From Tetragonia tetragonoides (lineage: Eukaryota; Streptophyta; Magnoliopsida; Caryophyllales; Aizoaceae), in the NCBI GenBank assembly GCA_038025085.1, contig CM076146.1:22300001-22364000 (forward strand): a DNA stretch of 64,000 nucleotides. Direction: 5' to 3'. Shown piece after piece: positions 34,090-47,600 of the stretch (position 1 is the first letter of the stretch; every line of letters starts with the position of its first letter). Below the pieces are notes generated by a model. The model saw only the letters and a program-made list of their open reading frames with translations, searched no databases and was not told where the DNA came from. Position numbers and translations under genes: made by a program.

Positions 34090-37000
34090 CAAGCTTCAAC
34101 TCAAGCTTTTGAATGCATTTACGCGTTTTAAAAGCTCATACGAGTAGGGTGAAAGAGATTTGAGTTCTTTTGTGTTGTATATTAAGAGAAAGCATCCAAA
34201 TACTTTGTTTGCATTCATTTGAGTGTGAAACTACACCTAGGATGTTTACAAGTACAAACAAGCTTCAACTCACGCTGCTGAACGAATTTACGCGTTTTAA
34301 CAGCTCTTACGACTAGGCTGATAGAAATTGAGTTCTTTTGTGTTGTATATTAAGAGAAAGCATCCAAATACTTTGTTTGCAATCGTTTGAGTGTGAAACT
34401 ACACCTAGGATGTTTACAGTTACAAACAAGCTTCAACTCAAGCTGCTGAATGAATTTACGCGTTTTAACAGCTCTTACGACTAGGGTGATAGAAATTGAG
34501 TTCTTTTGTGTTGTATATCAAGGGAAAGCATCCAAATACTTTGTTTGCAATCATTTGAGTGTGAAACTACACCTAGGATGTTTACAGTTACAAACAAGCT
34601 TCACCTCAAGCTTTTGAATGCATTTACGCGTTTTAAAAGCTCATACGAGTAGGGTGAAAGAGATTTGGGTTCTTTTGTGTTGTATATTAAGAGAAAGCAT
34701 CCAAATACTTTGTTTGCAATCATTTGAGTGTGAAACTATACCTAGGATGTTTACAGTTACAAACAAGCTTCAACTCAAGCTTTTGAATGCATTTACGCGT
34801 TTTAAAGCTCATACGAGTAGGGTGAAAGAGATTTGAGTTCTTTTGTGTTGTATATTAAAAGAAAGCATCCAACTACTTTGTTTGCATTCATTTGAGTGTG
34901 AAACTAGACCTAGGATGTTTACAGTTACAAACAAGCTTCAACTCAAGCTTTTGAATGCATTTACGCGTTTTAAAAGCTCATACGAGTAGGGTGAAAGAGA
35001 TTTGAGTTCTTTTGTGTTGTATATTAAGAGAAAGCATCCAAATGCTTTGTTTGCATTCATTTGAGTGTGAAATTATAACTAGGATGTTTACAGTTACAAA
35101 CAAGCTTCAACTCAAGCTTTTGAATGCATTTACGCGTTTTAAAAGCTCATACGAGTAGGGTGAAAGAGATTTGAGTTCTTCTGTGTTGTATATTAAGACA
35201 AAGCATCCCAATACTTTGTTTACATTCATTTGAGTGTAAAACTACACCTAGGGTGTTTACAGTTACAAACAAGCTTCAACTCAAGCTTTTGAATGCATTT
35301 ACGCGTTTTAAAAGCTCATACGAGTAGGGTGAAAGAGATTTGAGTTCTTTTGTGTTGTATATTCAGAGAAAGCATCCAAATACTTTGTTTGCATTCATTT
35401 GATTGTGAAATTATACCTAGGATGTTTACAGTTACAAACAAGCTTCAACTCAAGCTTTTGAATGCATTTACGCGTTTTAAAAGCTTTTACGAGTAGGGTG
35501 AAAGAGATTTGAGTTCTTTTGTGTTGTATATTAAGACAAAACATCCAAATACTTTGTTTGCATTCATTTGAGTGTGAAAGTATACCTAGGATGTTTACAG
35601 TTACAAACAAGCTTCAACTCAAGATTTTGAATGCATTTACGCGTTTTTAAAAGCTCATACGAGTAGGGTGAAAGAGATTTGAGTTCTTTTGTGTTGTATA
35701 TTAAGAGAAAGCATCCAAATATGTTGGTTGCATTCATTTGAGTGTGAAACTACACCTGGGATGTTTACAAGTACAAACAAGCTTCAACTCAAGCTGTTGA
35801 ATGAATTTACGCTTTTTAACAGCTCTTACGACTAGGGTGATGGAAATTGAGTTCTTTTGAGTTGTTTATTAAGAGAAAGCATCCAAATACTCTGTTTGCA
35901 TTCATTTGAGTGTGAAAATACACCTAGGATGTTTACAGTTACAAACAAGCTTCAACTCAAGCTTTTGATTGCATTTACGCGTTTTAAAAGCTCATACGAG
36001 TAGGGTGAAAGAGATTTGAGTTCTTTTGTGTTGTATATTAAGAGAAAGCATCCAAATACGTTGTTTGCATTCATTTGAGTGTGAAACTACACCTAGGATA
36101 TTTACAAGTACAAACAAGCTTCAACTCAAGCTCCTGACTGAATTTACGCGTTTTCACAGCTCTTACGACTAGGGTGATAGAAATTGAGTTCTTTTGTGTT
36201 GTATATTAAGAGAAAGCATCCAAATACTCTGTTTGCATTCATTTGAGTGTGAAAATACACCTAGGATGTTTACAGTTACAAACAAGCTTCAACTCAAGCT
36301 TTTGAACGCATTTACGCGTTTTAAAAGCTCATACGAGTAAGGTGAAAGAGCTTTGAGTTCTTTTGTGTTGTATATTAAGAGAAAGCATCCAAATACTTTA
36401 TTTGCATTCATTTGAGTGTGAAACTATACCTAGGATGTTTACAGTTACAAACAAGCTTCAACTCAAGCTTTTGAATGCATTTACGCGTTTTTAAAAGCTC
36501 ATACGAGTAGGGTGAAAGAGATTTGAGTTCTTTTGTGTTGTATATTAAGAGAAAGCATCCAAATACTTTGTTTGCATTCATTTGAGTGTGAAACTATACC
36601 TAGGATGTTTACAGTTACAAACAAGCCTCAACTCAAGCTTTTGAATGCATTTACGCGTTTTAAAAGCTCATACGAGTAGGGTGAAAGAGATTTGAGTTCT
36701 TTTGTGTTGTATATTAAGAGAAAGCATCCAAATACTTTGTTTGCATTCATTTGAGTGTGAAACTACACCTAGGATGTTTACAAGTACAAACAAGCTTCAA
36801 CTCACGCTGCTGAACGAATTTACGCGTTTTAACAGCTCTTACGACTAGGCTGATAAAAATTGAGTTCTTTTGTGTTGTATATTAAGAGAAAGCATCCAAA
36901 TACTTTGTTTGCAATCATTTGAGTGTGAAACTACACCTAGGATGTTTACAGTTACAAACAAGCTTCAACTCAAGCTGCTGAATGAATTTACGCGTTTTAA

Positions 37001-40000
37001 CAGCTCTTACGACTAGGGTGATAGAAATTGAGTTCTTTTGTGTTGTATATCAAGGGAAAGCATCCAAATACTTTGTTTGCAATCATTTGAGTGTGAAACT
37101 ACACCTAGGATGTTTACAGTTACAAACAAGCTTCAACTCAAGCTTTTGAATGCATTTACGCGTTTTAAAAGCTCATACGAGTAGGGTGAAAGAGATTTGG
37201 GTTCTTTTGTGTTGTATATTAAGAGAAAGCATCCAAATACTTTGTTTGCAATCATTTGAGTGTGAAACTATACCTAGGATGTTTACAGTTACAAACAAGC
37301 TTCAACTCAAGCTTTTGAATGCATTTACGCGTTTTAAAGCTCATACGAGTAGGGTGAAAGAGATTTGAGTTCTTTTGTGTTGTATATTAAAAGAAAGCAT
37401 CCAACTACTTTGTTTGCATTCATTTGAGTGTGAAACTAGACCTAGGATGTTTACAGTTACAAACAAGCTTCAACTCAAGCTTTTGAATGCATTTACGCGT
37501 TTTAAAAGCTCATACGAGTAGGGTGAAAGAGATTTGAGTTCTTTTGTGTTGTATATTAAGAGAAAGCATCCAAATGCTTTGTTTGCATTCATTTGAGTGT
37601 GAAATTATAACTAGGATGTTTACAGTTACAAACAAGCTTCAACTCAAGCTTTTGAATGCATTTACGCGTTTTAAAAGCTCATACGAGTAGGGTGAAAGAG
37701 ATTTGAGTTCTTCTGTGTTGTATATTAAGACAAAGCATCCCAATACTTTGTTTACATTCATTTGAGTGTAAAACTACACCTAGGGTGTTTACAGTTACAA
37801 ACAAGCTTCAACTCAAGCTTTTGAATGCATTTACGCGTTTTAAAAGCTCATACGAGTAGGGTGAAAGAGATTTGAGTTCTTTTGTGTTGTATATTCAGAG
37901 AAAGCATCCAAATACTTTGTTTGCATTCATTTGATTGTGAAATTATACCTAGGATGTTTACAGTTACAAACAAGGTTCAACTCAAGCTTTTGAATGCATT
38001 TACGCGTTTTAAAAGCTTTTACGAGTAGGGTGAAAGAGATTTGAGTTCTTTTGTGTTGTATATTAAGACAAAACATCCAAATACTTTGTTTGCATTCATT
38101 TGAGTGTGAAACTATACCTAGGATGTTTACAGTTACAAACAAGCTTCAACTCAAGATTTTGAATGCATTTACGCGTTTTTAAAAGCTCATACGAGTAGGG
38201 TGAAAGAGATTTGAGTTCTTTTGTGTTGTATATTAAGAGAAAGCATCCAAATATGTTGGTTGCATTCATTTGAGTGTGAAACTACACCTGGGATGTTTAC
38301 AAGTACAAACAAGCTTCAACTCAAGCTGTTGAATGAATTTACGCTTTTTAACAGCTCTTACGACTAGGGTGATGGAAATTGAGTTCTTTTGAGTTGTTTA
38401 TTAAGAGAAAGCATCCAAATACTCTGTTTGCATTCATTTGAGTGTGACAATACACCTAGGATGTTTACAGTTACAAACAAGCTTCAACTCAAGCTTTTGA
38501 TTGCATTTACGCGTTTTAAAAGCTCATACGAGTAGGGTGAAAGAGATTTGAGTTCTTTTGTGTTGTATATTAAGAGAAAGCATCCAAATACGTTGTTTGC
38601 ATTCATTTGAGTGTGAAACTACACCTAGGATATTTACAAGTACAAACAAGCTTCAACTCAAGCTCCTGACTGAATTTACGCGTTTTCACAGCTCTTACGA
38701 CTAGGGTGATAGAAATTGAGTTCTTTTGTGTTGTATATTAAGAGAAAGCATCCAAATACTCTGTTTGCATTCATTTGAGTGTGAAAATACACCTAGGATG
38801 TTTACAGTTACAAACAAGCTTCAACTCAAGCTTTTGAACGCATTTACGCGTTTTAAAAGCTCATACGAGTAAGGTGAAAGAGCTTTGAGTTCTTTTGTGT
38901 TGTATATTAAGAGAAAGCATCCAAATACTTTATTTGCATTCATTTGAGTGTGAAACTATACCTAGGATGTTTACAGTTACAAACAAGCTTCAACTCAAGC
39001 TTTTGAATGCATTTACGCGTTTTTAAAAGCTCATACGAGTAGGGTGAAAGAGATTTGAGTTCTTTTGTGTTGTATATTAAGAGAAAGCATCCAAATACTT
39101 TGTTTGCATTCATTTGAGTGTGAAACTATACCTAGGATGTTTACAGTTACAAACAAGCCTCAACTCAAGCTTTTGAATGCATTTACGCGTTTTAAAAGCT
39201 CATACGAGTAGGGTGAAAGAGATTTGAGTTCTTTTGTGTTGTATATTAAGAGAAAGCATCCAAATACTTTGTTTGCATTCATTTGAGTGTGAAACTACAC
39301 CTAGGATGTTTACAAGTACAAACAAGCTTCAACTCACGCTGCTGAACGAATTTACGCGTTTTAACAGCTCTTACGACTAGGCTGATAGAAATTGAGTTCT
39401 TTTGTGTTGTATATTAAGAGAAAGCATCCAAATACTTTGTTTGCAATCATTTGAGTGTGAAACTACACCTAGGATGTTTACAGTTACAAACAAGCTTCAA
39501 CTCAAGCTGCTGAATGAATTTACGCGTTTTAACAGCTCTTACGACTAGGGTGATAGAAATTGAGTTCTTTTGTGTTGTATATCAAGGGAAAGCATCCAAA
39601 TACTTTGTTTGCAATCATTTGAGTGTGAAACTACACCTAGGATGTTTACAGTTACAAACAAGCTTCAACTCAAGCTTTTGAATGCATTTACGCGTTTTAA
39701 AAGCTCATACGAGTAGGGTGAAAGAGATTTGGGTTCTTTTGTGTTGTATATTAAGAGAAAGCATCCAAATACTTTGTTTGCAATCATTTGAGTGTGAAAC
39801 TATACCTAGGATGTTTACAGTTACAAACAAGCTTCAACTCAAGCTTTTGAATGCATTTACGCGTTTTAAAGCTCATACGAGTAGGGTGAAAGAGATTTGA
39901 GTTCTTTTGTGTTGTATATTAAAAGAAAGCATCCAACTACTTTGTTTGCATTCATTTGAGTGTGAAACTAGACCTAGGATGTTTACAGTTACAAACAAGC

Positions 40001-41690
40001 TTCAACTCAAGCTTTTGAATGCATTTACGCGTTTTAAAAGCTCATACGAGTAGGGTGAAAGAGATTTGAGTTCTTTTGTGTTGTATATTAAGAGAAAGCA
40101 TCCAAATGCTTTGTTTGCATTCATTTGAGTGTGAAATTATAACTAGGATGTTTACAGTTACAAACAAGCTTCAACTCAAGCTTTTGAATGCATTTACGCG
40201 TTTTAAAAGCTCATACGAGTAGGGTGAAAGAGATTTGAGTTCTTCTGTGTTGTATATTAAGACAAAGCATCCCAATACTTTGTTTACATTCATTTGAGTG
40301 TAAAACTACACCTAGGGTGTTTACAGTTACAAACAAGCTTCAACTCAAGCTTTTGAATGCATTTACGCGTTTTAAAAGCTCATACGAGTAGGGTGAAAGA
40401 GATTTGAGTTCTTTTGTGTTGTATATTCAGAGAAAGCATCCAAATACTTTGTTTGCATTCATTTGATTGTGAAATTATACCTAGGATGTTTACAGTTACA
40501 AACAAGCTTCAACTCAAGCTTTTGAATGCATTTACGCGTTTTAAAAGCTTTTACGAGTAGGGTGAAAGAGATTTGAGTTCTTTTGTGTTGTATATTAAGA
40601 CAAAACATCCAAATACTTTGTTTGCATTCATTTGAGTGTGAAACTATACCTAGGATGTTTACAGTTACAAACAAGCTTCAACTCAAGCTTTTGAATGCAT
40701 TTACGCGTTTTTAAAAGCTCATACGAGTAGGGTGAAAGAGATTTGAGTTCTTTTGTGTTGTATATTAAGAGAAAGCATCCAAATATGTTGGTTGCATTCA
40801 TTTGAGTGTGAAACTACACCTGGGATGTTTACAAGTACAAACAAGCTTCAACTCAAGCTGTTGAATGAATTTACGCTTTTTAACAGCTCTTACGACTAGG
40901 GTGATGGAAATTGAGTTCTTTTGTGTTGTTTATTAAGAGAAAGCATCCAAATACTCTGTTTGCATTCATTTGAGTGTGAAAATACACCTAGGATGTTTAC
41001 AGTTACAAACAAGCTTCAACTCAAGCTTTTGATTGCATTTACGCGTTTTAAAAGCTCATACGAGTAGGGTGAAAGAGATTTGAGTTCTTTTGTGTTGTAT
41101 ATTAAGAGAAAGCATCCAAATACGTTGTTTGCATTCATTTGAGTGTGAAACTACACCTAGGATGTTTACAAGTACAAACAAGCTTCAACTCAAGCTCCTG
41201 ACTGAATTTACGCGTTTTCACAGCTCTTACGACTAGGGTGATAGAAATTGAGTTCTTTTGTGTTGTATATTAAGAGAAAGCATCCAAATACTCTGTTTGC
41301 ATTCATTTGAGTGTGAAAATACACCTAGGATGTTTACAGTTACAAACAAGCTTCAACTCAAGCTTTTGAACGCATTTACGCGTTTTAAAAGCTTATACGA
41401 GTAAGGTGAAAGAGCTTTGAGTTCTTTTGTGTTGTATATTAAGAGAAAGCATCCAAATACTTTATTTGCATTCATTTGAGTGTGAAACTATACCTAGGAT
41501 GTTTACAGTTACAAACAAGCTTCAACTCAAGCTTTTGAATGCATTTACGCGTTTTTAAAAGCTCATACGAGTAGGGTGAAAGAGATTTGAGTTCTTTTGT
41601 GTTGTATATTAAGAGAAAGCATCCAAATACTTTGTTTGCATTCATTTGAGTGTGAAACTATACCTAGGATGTTTACAGTTACAAACAAGC
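34090..41690 (+). repeat. Three near-identical 2,532-bp higher-order repeats (15 monomers each)
   Basis: The private variant CTCACGCTGCTGAACG occurs at about 34,270, 36,802 and 39,334. The shortened GCGTTTTAAAGCTC occurs at about 34,801, 37,333 and 39,865. All are 2,532 bp apart. Sampled copies differ at only a few bases (for example TATTGAGACA near 34,012, GTGAAAGTATACC near 35,576, AAGGTTCAAC near 37,973). A partial unit of 9 monomers (offset 1,518) precedes them from about 32.6 kb. This is the most homogeneous part of the array that I could delimit. Confidence 0.85.
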
Positions 41691-44600
41691 TTCAACTCAA
41701 GCTTTTGAATGCATTTACGGGTTTTAAAAGCGCATGCGAGTAGGGTGAAAGAGATTTGAGTTCTTTTGTGTTGTATATTAAGAGAAAGCATCCAGATACT
41801 TTGTTTGCATTCATTTGAGTGTGAAACTATACCTAGGATGTTTACAGTTACAAACAAGCTTCAACTCAAGCTTTTGAATGCATTTACGCGTTTTTAAAAG
41901 CTCATACGAGTAGGGTGAAAGAGATTTGAGTTCTTTTGTGTTGTATATTAAGAGAAAGCATCCAAATACTTTGTTTGCATTCATTTGAGTGTGAAACTAT
42001 ACCTAGGATGTTTACAGTTACAAAAAAGCTTCAACTCAAGCTTTTGAATGCATTTACGGGTTTTAAAAGCGCATGCGAGTAGGGTGAAAGAGATTTGAGT
42101 TCTTTTGTGTTGTATATTAAGAGAAAGCATCCAGATACTTTGTTTGCATTCATTTGAGTGTGAAACTATACCTAGGATGTTTACAGTTACAAACAAGCTT
42201 CAACTCAAGCTTTTGAATGCATTTACGCGTTTTAAAAGCTTATACGAGTAGGGTGAAAGAGATTTGAGTTCTTTTGTGTTGTATATTAAGAGAAAGCATC
42301 CAAATACTTTGTTTGCATTCATTTGAGTGTGAAACTATACCTAGGATGTTTACAGTTACAAACAAGCTTCAACTCAAGCTTTTGAATGCATTTACGCGTT
42401 TTAAAAGCTCATACGAGAAGGGTGAAAGAGATTTGAGTTCTTCTGTGTTGTATATTAAGACAAAGCATCCCAATACTTTGTTTACATTCATTTGAGTGTG
42501 AAACTACACCTAGGATGTTTACAGTTACAAACAAGCTTCAACTCAAGCTTTTGAATGCATTTACGGGTTTTAAAAGCGCATGCGAGTAGGGTGAAAGAGA
42601 TTTGAGTTCTTTTGTGTTGTATATTAAGACAAAGCATCCCAATACTTTGTTTACATTCATTTGAGTGTAAAACTACACCTAGGGTGTTTACAGTTACAAA
42701 CAAGCCTCAACTCAAGCTTTTGAATGCATTTACGCGTTTTAAAAGCTCATACGAGTAGGGTGAAAGAGATTTGAGTTCTTTTGTGTTGTATATTAAGAGA
42801 AAGCATCCAAATACTTTGTTTGCATTAATTTGAGTGTGAAACTACACCTAGGATGTTTACAAGTACAAACAAGCTTCAACTCCAGCTGTTGAATGAATTT
42901 ACGCGTTTTAACAGCTCTTACGACTAGGGTGATAGAAATTGAGTTCTTTTGTGTTGTATATTAAGAGAAAGCATCCAAATACTTTGTTTGCAATCATTTG
43001 AGTGTGAAACTACACCTAGGATGTTTACAGTTACAAACAAGCTTCAACTCAAGCTGCTGAATGAATTTACGCGTTTTGACAGCTCTTACGACTAGGGTGA
43101 TAGAAATTGAGTTCTTTTGTGTTGTATATTAAGAGAAAGCTTCCAAATACTTTGTTTGCATTCATTTGAGTGTGAAACTACACCTAGGATGTTTACAGTT
43201 ACAAACAAGCTTCAACTCAAGCTTTTGAATGCATTTACGGGTTTTAAAAGCGCATGCGAGTAGGGTGAAAGAGATTTGAGTTCTTTTGTGTTGTATATTA
43301 AGAGAAAGCATCCAGATACTTTGTTTGCATTCATTTGAGTGTGAAACTATACCTAGGATGTTTACAGTTACAAACAAGCTTCAACTCAAGCTTTTGAATG
43401 CATTTACGCGTTTTAAAAGCTTATACGAGTAGAGTGAAAGAGATTTGAGTTCTTTTGTGTTGTATATTAAGAGAAAGCATCCAAATACTTTGTTTGCATT
43501 CATTTGAGTGTGAAACTATACCTAGGATGTTTACAGTTACAAACAAGCTTCAACTCAAGCTTTTGAATGCATTTACGCGTTTTAAAAGCTCATACGAGTA
43601 GGGTGAAAGAGATTTGAGTTCTTTTGTGTTGAATATTAAGAGAAAGCATCCAAATACTTTGTTTGCATTCATTTGAGTGTGAAACTATACCTAGGATGTT
43701 TACAGTTACAAACAAGCTTCAACTCAAGCTTTTGAATGCATTTACGGGTTTTAAAAGCGCATGCGAGTAGGATGAAAGAGATTTGAGTTCTTTTGTGTTG
43801 TATATTAAGACAAAGCATCCCAATACTTTGTTTACATTCATTTGAGTGTAAAACTACACCTAGGGTGTTTACAGTTACAAACAAGCTTCAACTCAAGCTT
43901 TTGAATGCATTTACGCGTTTTAAAAGCTCATACGAGTAGGGTGATAGAAATTGAGTTCTTTTGTGTTGTGTATTAAGAGAAAGCATCCAAATACTCTGTT
44001 TGCATTCATTTGAGTGTGAAAATACACCTAGGATGTTTACAGTTACAAATAAGCTTCAACTCAAGCTTTTGAATGCATTTACGCGTTTTAAAAGCTCATA
44101 CGAGTAGGGTGAAAGAGATTTGAGTTCTTTTGTGTTGTATATTAAGAGAAAGCATCCAAATACTTTGTTTGCATTCATTTGAGTGTGAAACTACACCTAG
44201 GATGTTTACAAGTACAAACAAGCTTCAACTCCAGCTGTTGAATGAATTTACGCGTTTTAACAGCTCTTACGACTAGGGTGATAGAAATTGAGTTCTTTTG
44301 TGTTGTATATTAAGAGAAAGCATCCAAATACTTTGTTTGCAATCATTTGAGTGTGAAACTACACCAAGGATGTTTACAGTTACAAACAAGCTTCAACTCA
44401 AGCTGCTGAATGAATTTACGCGTTTTGACAGCTCTTACGACTAGGGTGATAGAAATTGAGTTCTTTTGTGTTGTATATTAAGAGAAAGCTTCCAAATACT
44501 TTGTTTGCATTCATTTGAGTGTGAAACTACACCTAGGATGTTTACAGTTACAAACAAGCTTCAACTCAAGCTTTTGAATGCATTTACGGGTTTTAAAAGC

Positions 44601-47600
44601 GCATGCGAGTAGGGTGAAAGAGATTTGAAATCTTTTGTGTTGTATATTAAGACAAAGCATCCCAATACTTTGTTTACATTCATTTGAGTGTAAAACTACA
44701 CCTAGGGTGTTTACAGTTACAAACAAGCTTCAACTCAAGCTTTTGAATGCATTTACGCGTTTTAAAAGCTCATACGAGTAGGGTGATAGAAATTGAGTTC
44801 TTTTGTGTTGTATATTAAGAGAAAGCATCCAAATACTCTGTTTGCATTCATTTGAGTGTGAAAATACACCTAGGATGTTTACAGTTACAAACAAGCTTCA
44901 ACTCAAGCTTTTGAATGCATTTACGCGTTTTAAAAGCTCATACGAGTAGGGTAAAAGATATGAGTTCTTTTGTGTTGTATATTAAGAGAAAGCATCCAAA
45001 TACTTTGTTTGCATTCATTTGAGTGTGAAACTATACCTAGGATGTTTACAGTTACAAACAAGCTTCAACTCAAGCTTTTGAATGCATTTACGTGTTTTAA
45101 AAGCTCATACGAGTAGGGTGAAAGAGATTTGAGTTCTTCTGTGTTGTATATTAAGACAAAGCATCCCAATACTTTGTTTACATTCATTTGAGTGTGAAAC
45201 TACCCCTAGGATGTTTACAAGTACAAACAAGCTTCAACTCCAGCTGTTGAATGAATTTACGCGTTTTAACAGCTCTTACGACTAGGGTGATAGAAATTGA
45301 GTTCTTTTGTGTTGTATATTAAGAGAAAGCATCCAAATACTTTGTTTGCAATCATTTGAGTGTGAAACTACACCAAGGATGTTTACAGTTACAAACAAGC
45401 TTCAACTCAAGCTGCTGAATGAATTTACGCGTTTTGACAGCTCTTACGACTAGGGTGATAGAAATTGAGTTCTTTTGTGTTGTATATTAAGAGAAAGCTT
45501 CCAAATACTTTGTTTGCATTCATTTGAGTCTGAAACTACACCTAGGATGTTTACAGTTACAAACAAGCTTCAACTCAAGCTTTTGAATGCATTTACGGGT
45601 TTTAAAAGCGCATGCGAGTAGGGTGAAAGAGATTTGAGTTCTTTTGTGTTGTATATTAAGACAAAGCATCCCAATACTTTGTCTACATTCATTTGAGTGT
45701 AAAACTACACCTAGGGTGTTTACAGTTACAAACAAGCTTCAACTCAAGCTTTTGAATGCATTTACGCGTTTTAAAAGCTCATACGAGTAGGGTGATAGAA
45801 ATTGAGTTCTTTTGTGTTGTATATTAAGAGAAAGCATCCAAATACTCTGTTTGCATTCATTTGAGTGTGAAACTACACCTAGGATGTTTACAGTTACAAA
45901 CAAGCTTCAACTCAAGCTTTTGAATGCATTTAGCGTTTTAAAAGCTCATACGAGTAGGGTGAAAGAGATTTGAGTTCTTTTGTGTTGTATATTAAGAGAA
46001 AGCATCCAAATACTTTGTTTGCATTCATTTGAGTGTGAAACTACACCTAGGATGTTTACAAGTACAAACAAGCTTCAACTCCAGCTCTTGAATGAATTTA
46101 CGCGTTTTAACAGCTCTTACGACTAGGGTGATAGAAATTGAGTTCTTTTGTGTTGTATATTAAGAGAAAGCATCCAAATACGTTGTTTGCATTCATTTGA
46201 GTGTGAAACTACACCTTGGATGTTTACAAGTACAAACAAGCTTCAACTCAAGCTCCTGACTGAATTTACGCGTTTTCACAGCTCTTACGACTAGGGTGAT
46301 AGAAATTGAGTTCTTTTGTGTTGTATATTAAGAGAAAGCATCCAAATACTCTGTTTGCATTCATTTGAGTGTGAAAATACACCTAGGATGTTTACAGTTA
46401 CAAACAAGCTTCAACTCAAGCTTTTGAATGCATTTACGCGTTTTAAAAGCTCATACGAGTAGGGTGAAAGAGATTTGAGTTCTTTTGTGTTGTATATTAA
46501 GAGAAAGCATCCAAATACTTTGTTTGCATTCATTTGAGTGTGAAACTACACCTAGGATGTTTACAGTTACAAACAAGCTTCAACTCAAGCTTTTGAATGC
46601 ATTTACGGGTTTTAAAAGCGCATGCGAGTAGGGTGAAAGAGATTTGAGTTCTTTTGTGTTGTATATTAAGAGAAAGCATGCAGATACTTTGTTTGCATTC
46701 ATTTGAGTGTGAAACTATACCTAGGATGTTTACAGTTACAAAAAAGCTTCAACTCAAGCTTTTGAATGCATTTACGCGTTTTAAAAGCTTATACGAGTAG
46801 GGTGAAAGAGATTTGAGTTCTTTTGTGTTGTATATTAAGAGAAAGCATCCAAATACTTTGTTTGCATTCATTTGAGTGTGAAACTATACCTAGGATGTTT
46901 ACAGTTACAAACAAGCTTCTACTCAAGCTTTTGAATGCATTTACGCGTTTTAAAAGCTCATACGAGAAGGGTGAAAGAGATTTGAGTTCTTCTGTGTTGT
47001 ATATTAAGACAAAGCATCCCAATACTTTGTTTACATTCATTTGAGTGTGAAACTACACCTAGGATGTTTACAAGTACAAACAAGCTTCAACTCCAGCTGT
47101 TGAATGAATTTACGCGTTTTAACAGCTCTTACGACTAGGGTGATAGAAATTGAGTTCTTTTGTGTTGTATATTAAGAGAAAGCATCCAAATAATTTGTTT
47201 GCAATCATTTGAGTGTGAAACTACACCAAGGATGTTTACAGTTACAAACAAGCTTCAACTCAAGCTGCTGAATGAATTTACGCGTTTTGACAGCTCTTAC
47301 GACTAGGGTGATAGAAATTGAGTTCTTTTGTGTTGTATATTAAGAGAAAGCTTCCAAATACTTTGTTTGCATTCATTTGAGTGTGAAACTACACCTAGGA
47401 TGTTTACAGTTACAAACAAGCTTCAACTCAAGCTTTTGAATGCATTTACGGGTTTTAAAAGCGCATGCGAGTAGGGTGAAAGAGATTTGAGTTCTTTTGT
47501 GTTGTATATTAAGACAAAGCATCCCAATACTTTGTTTACATTCATTTGAGTGTAAAACTACACCTAGGGTGTTTACAGTTACAAACAAGCTTCAACTCAA

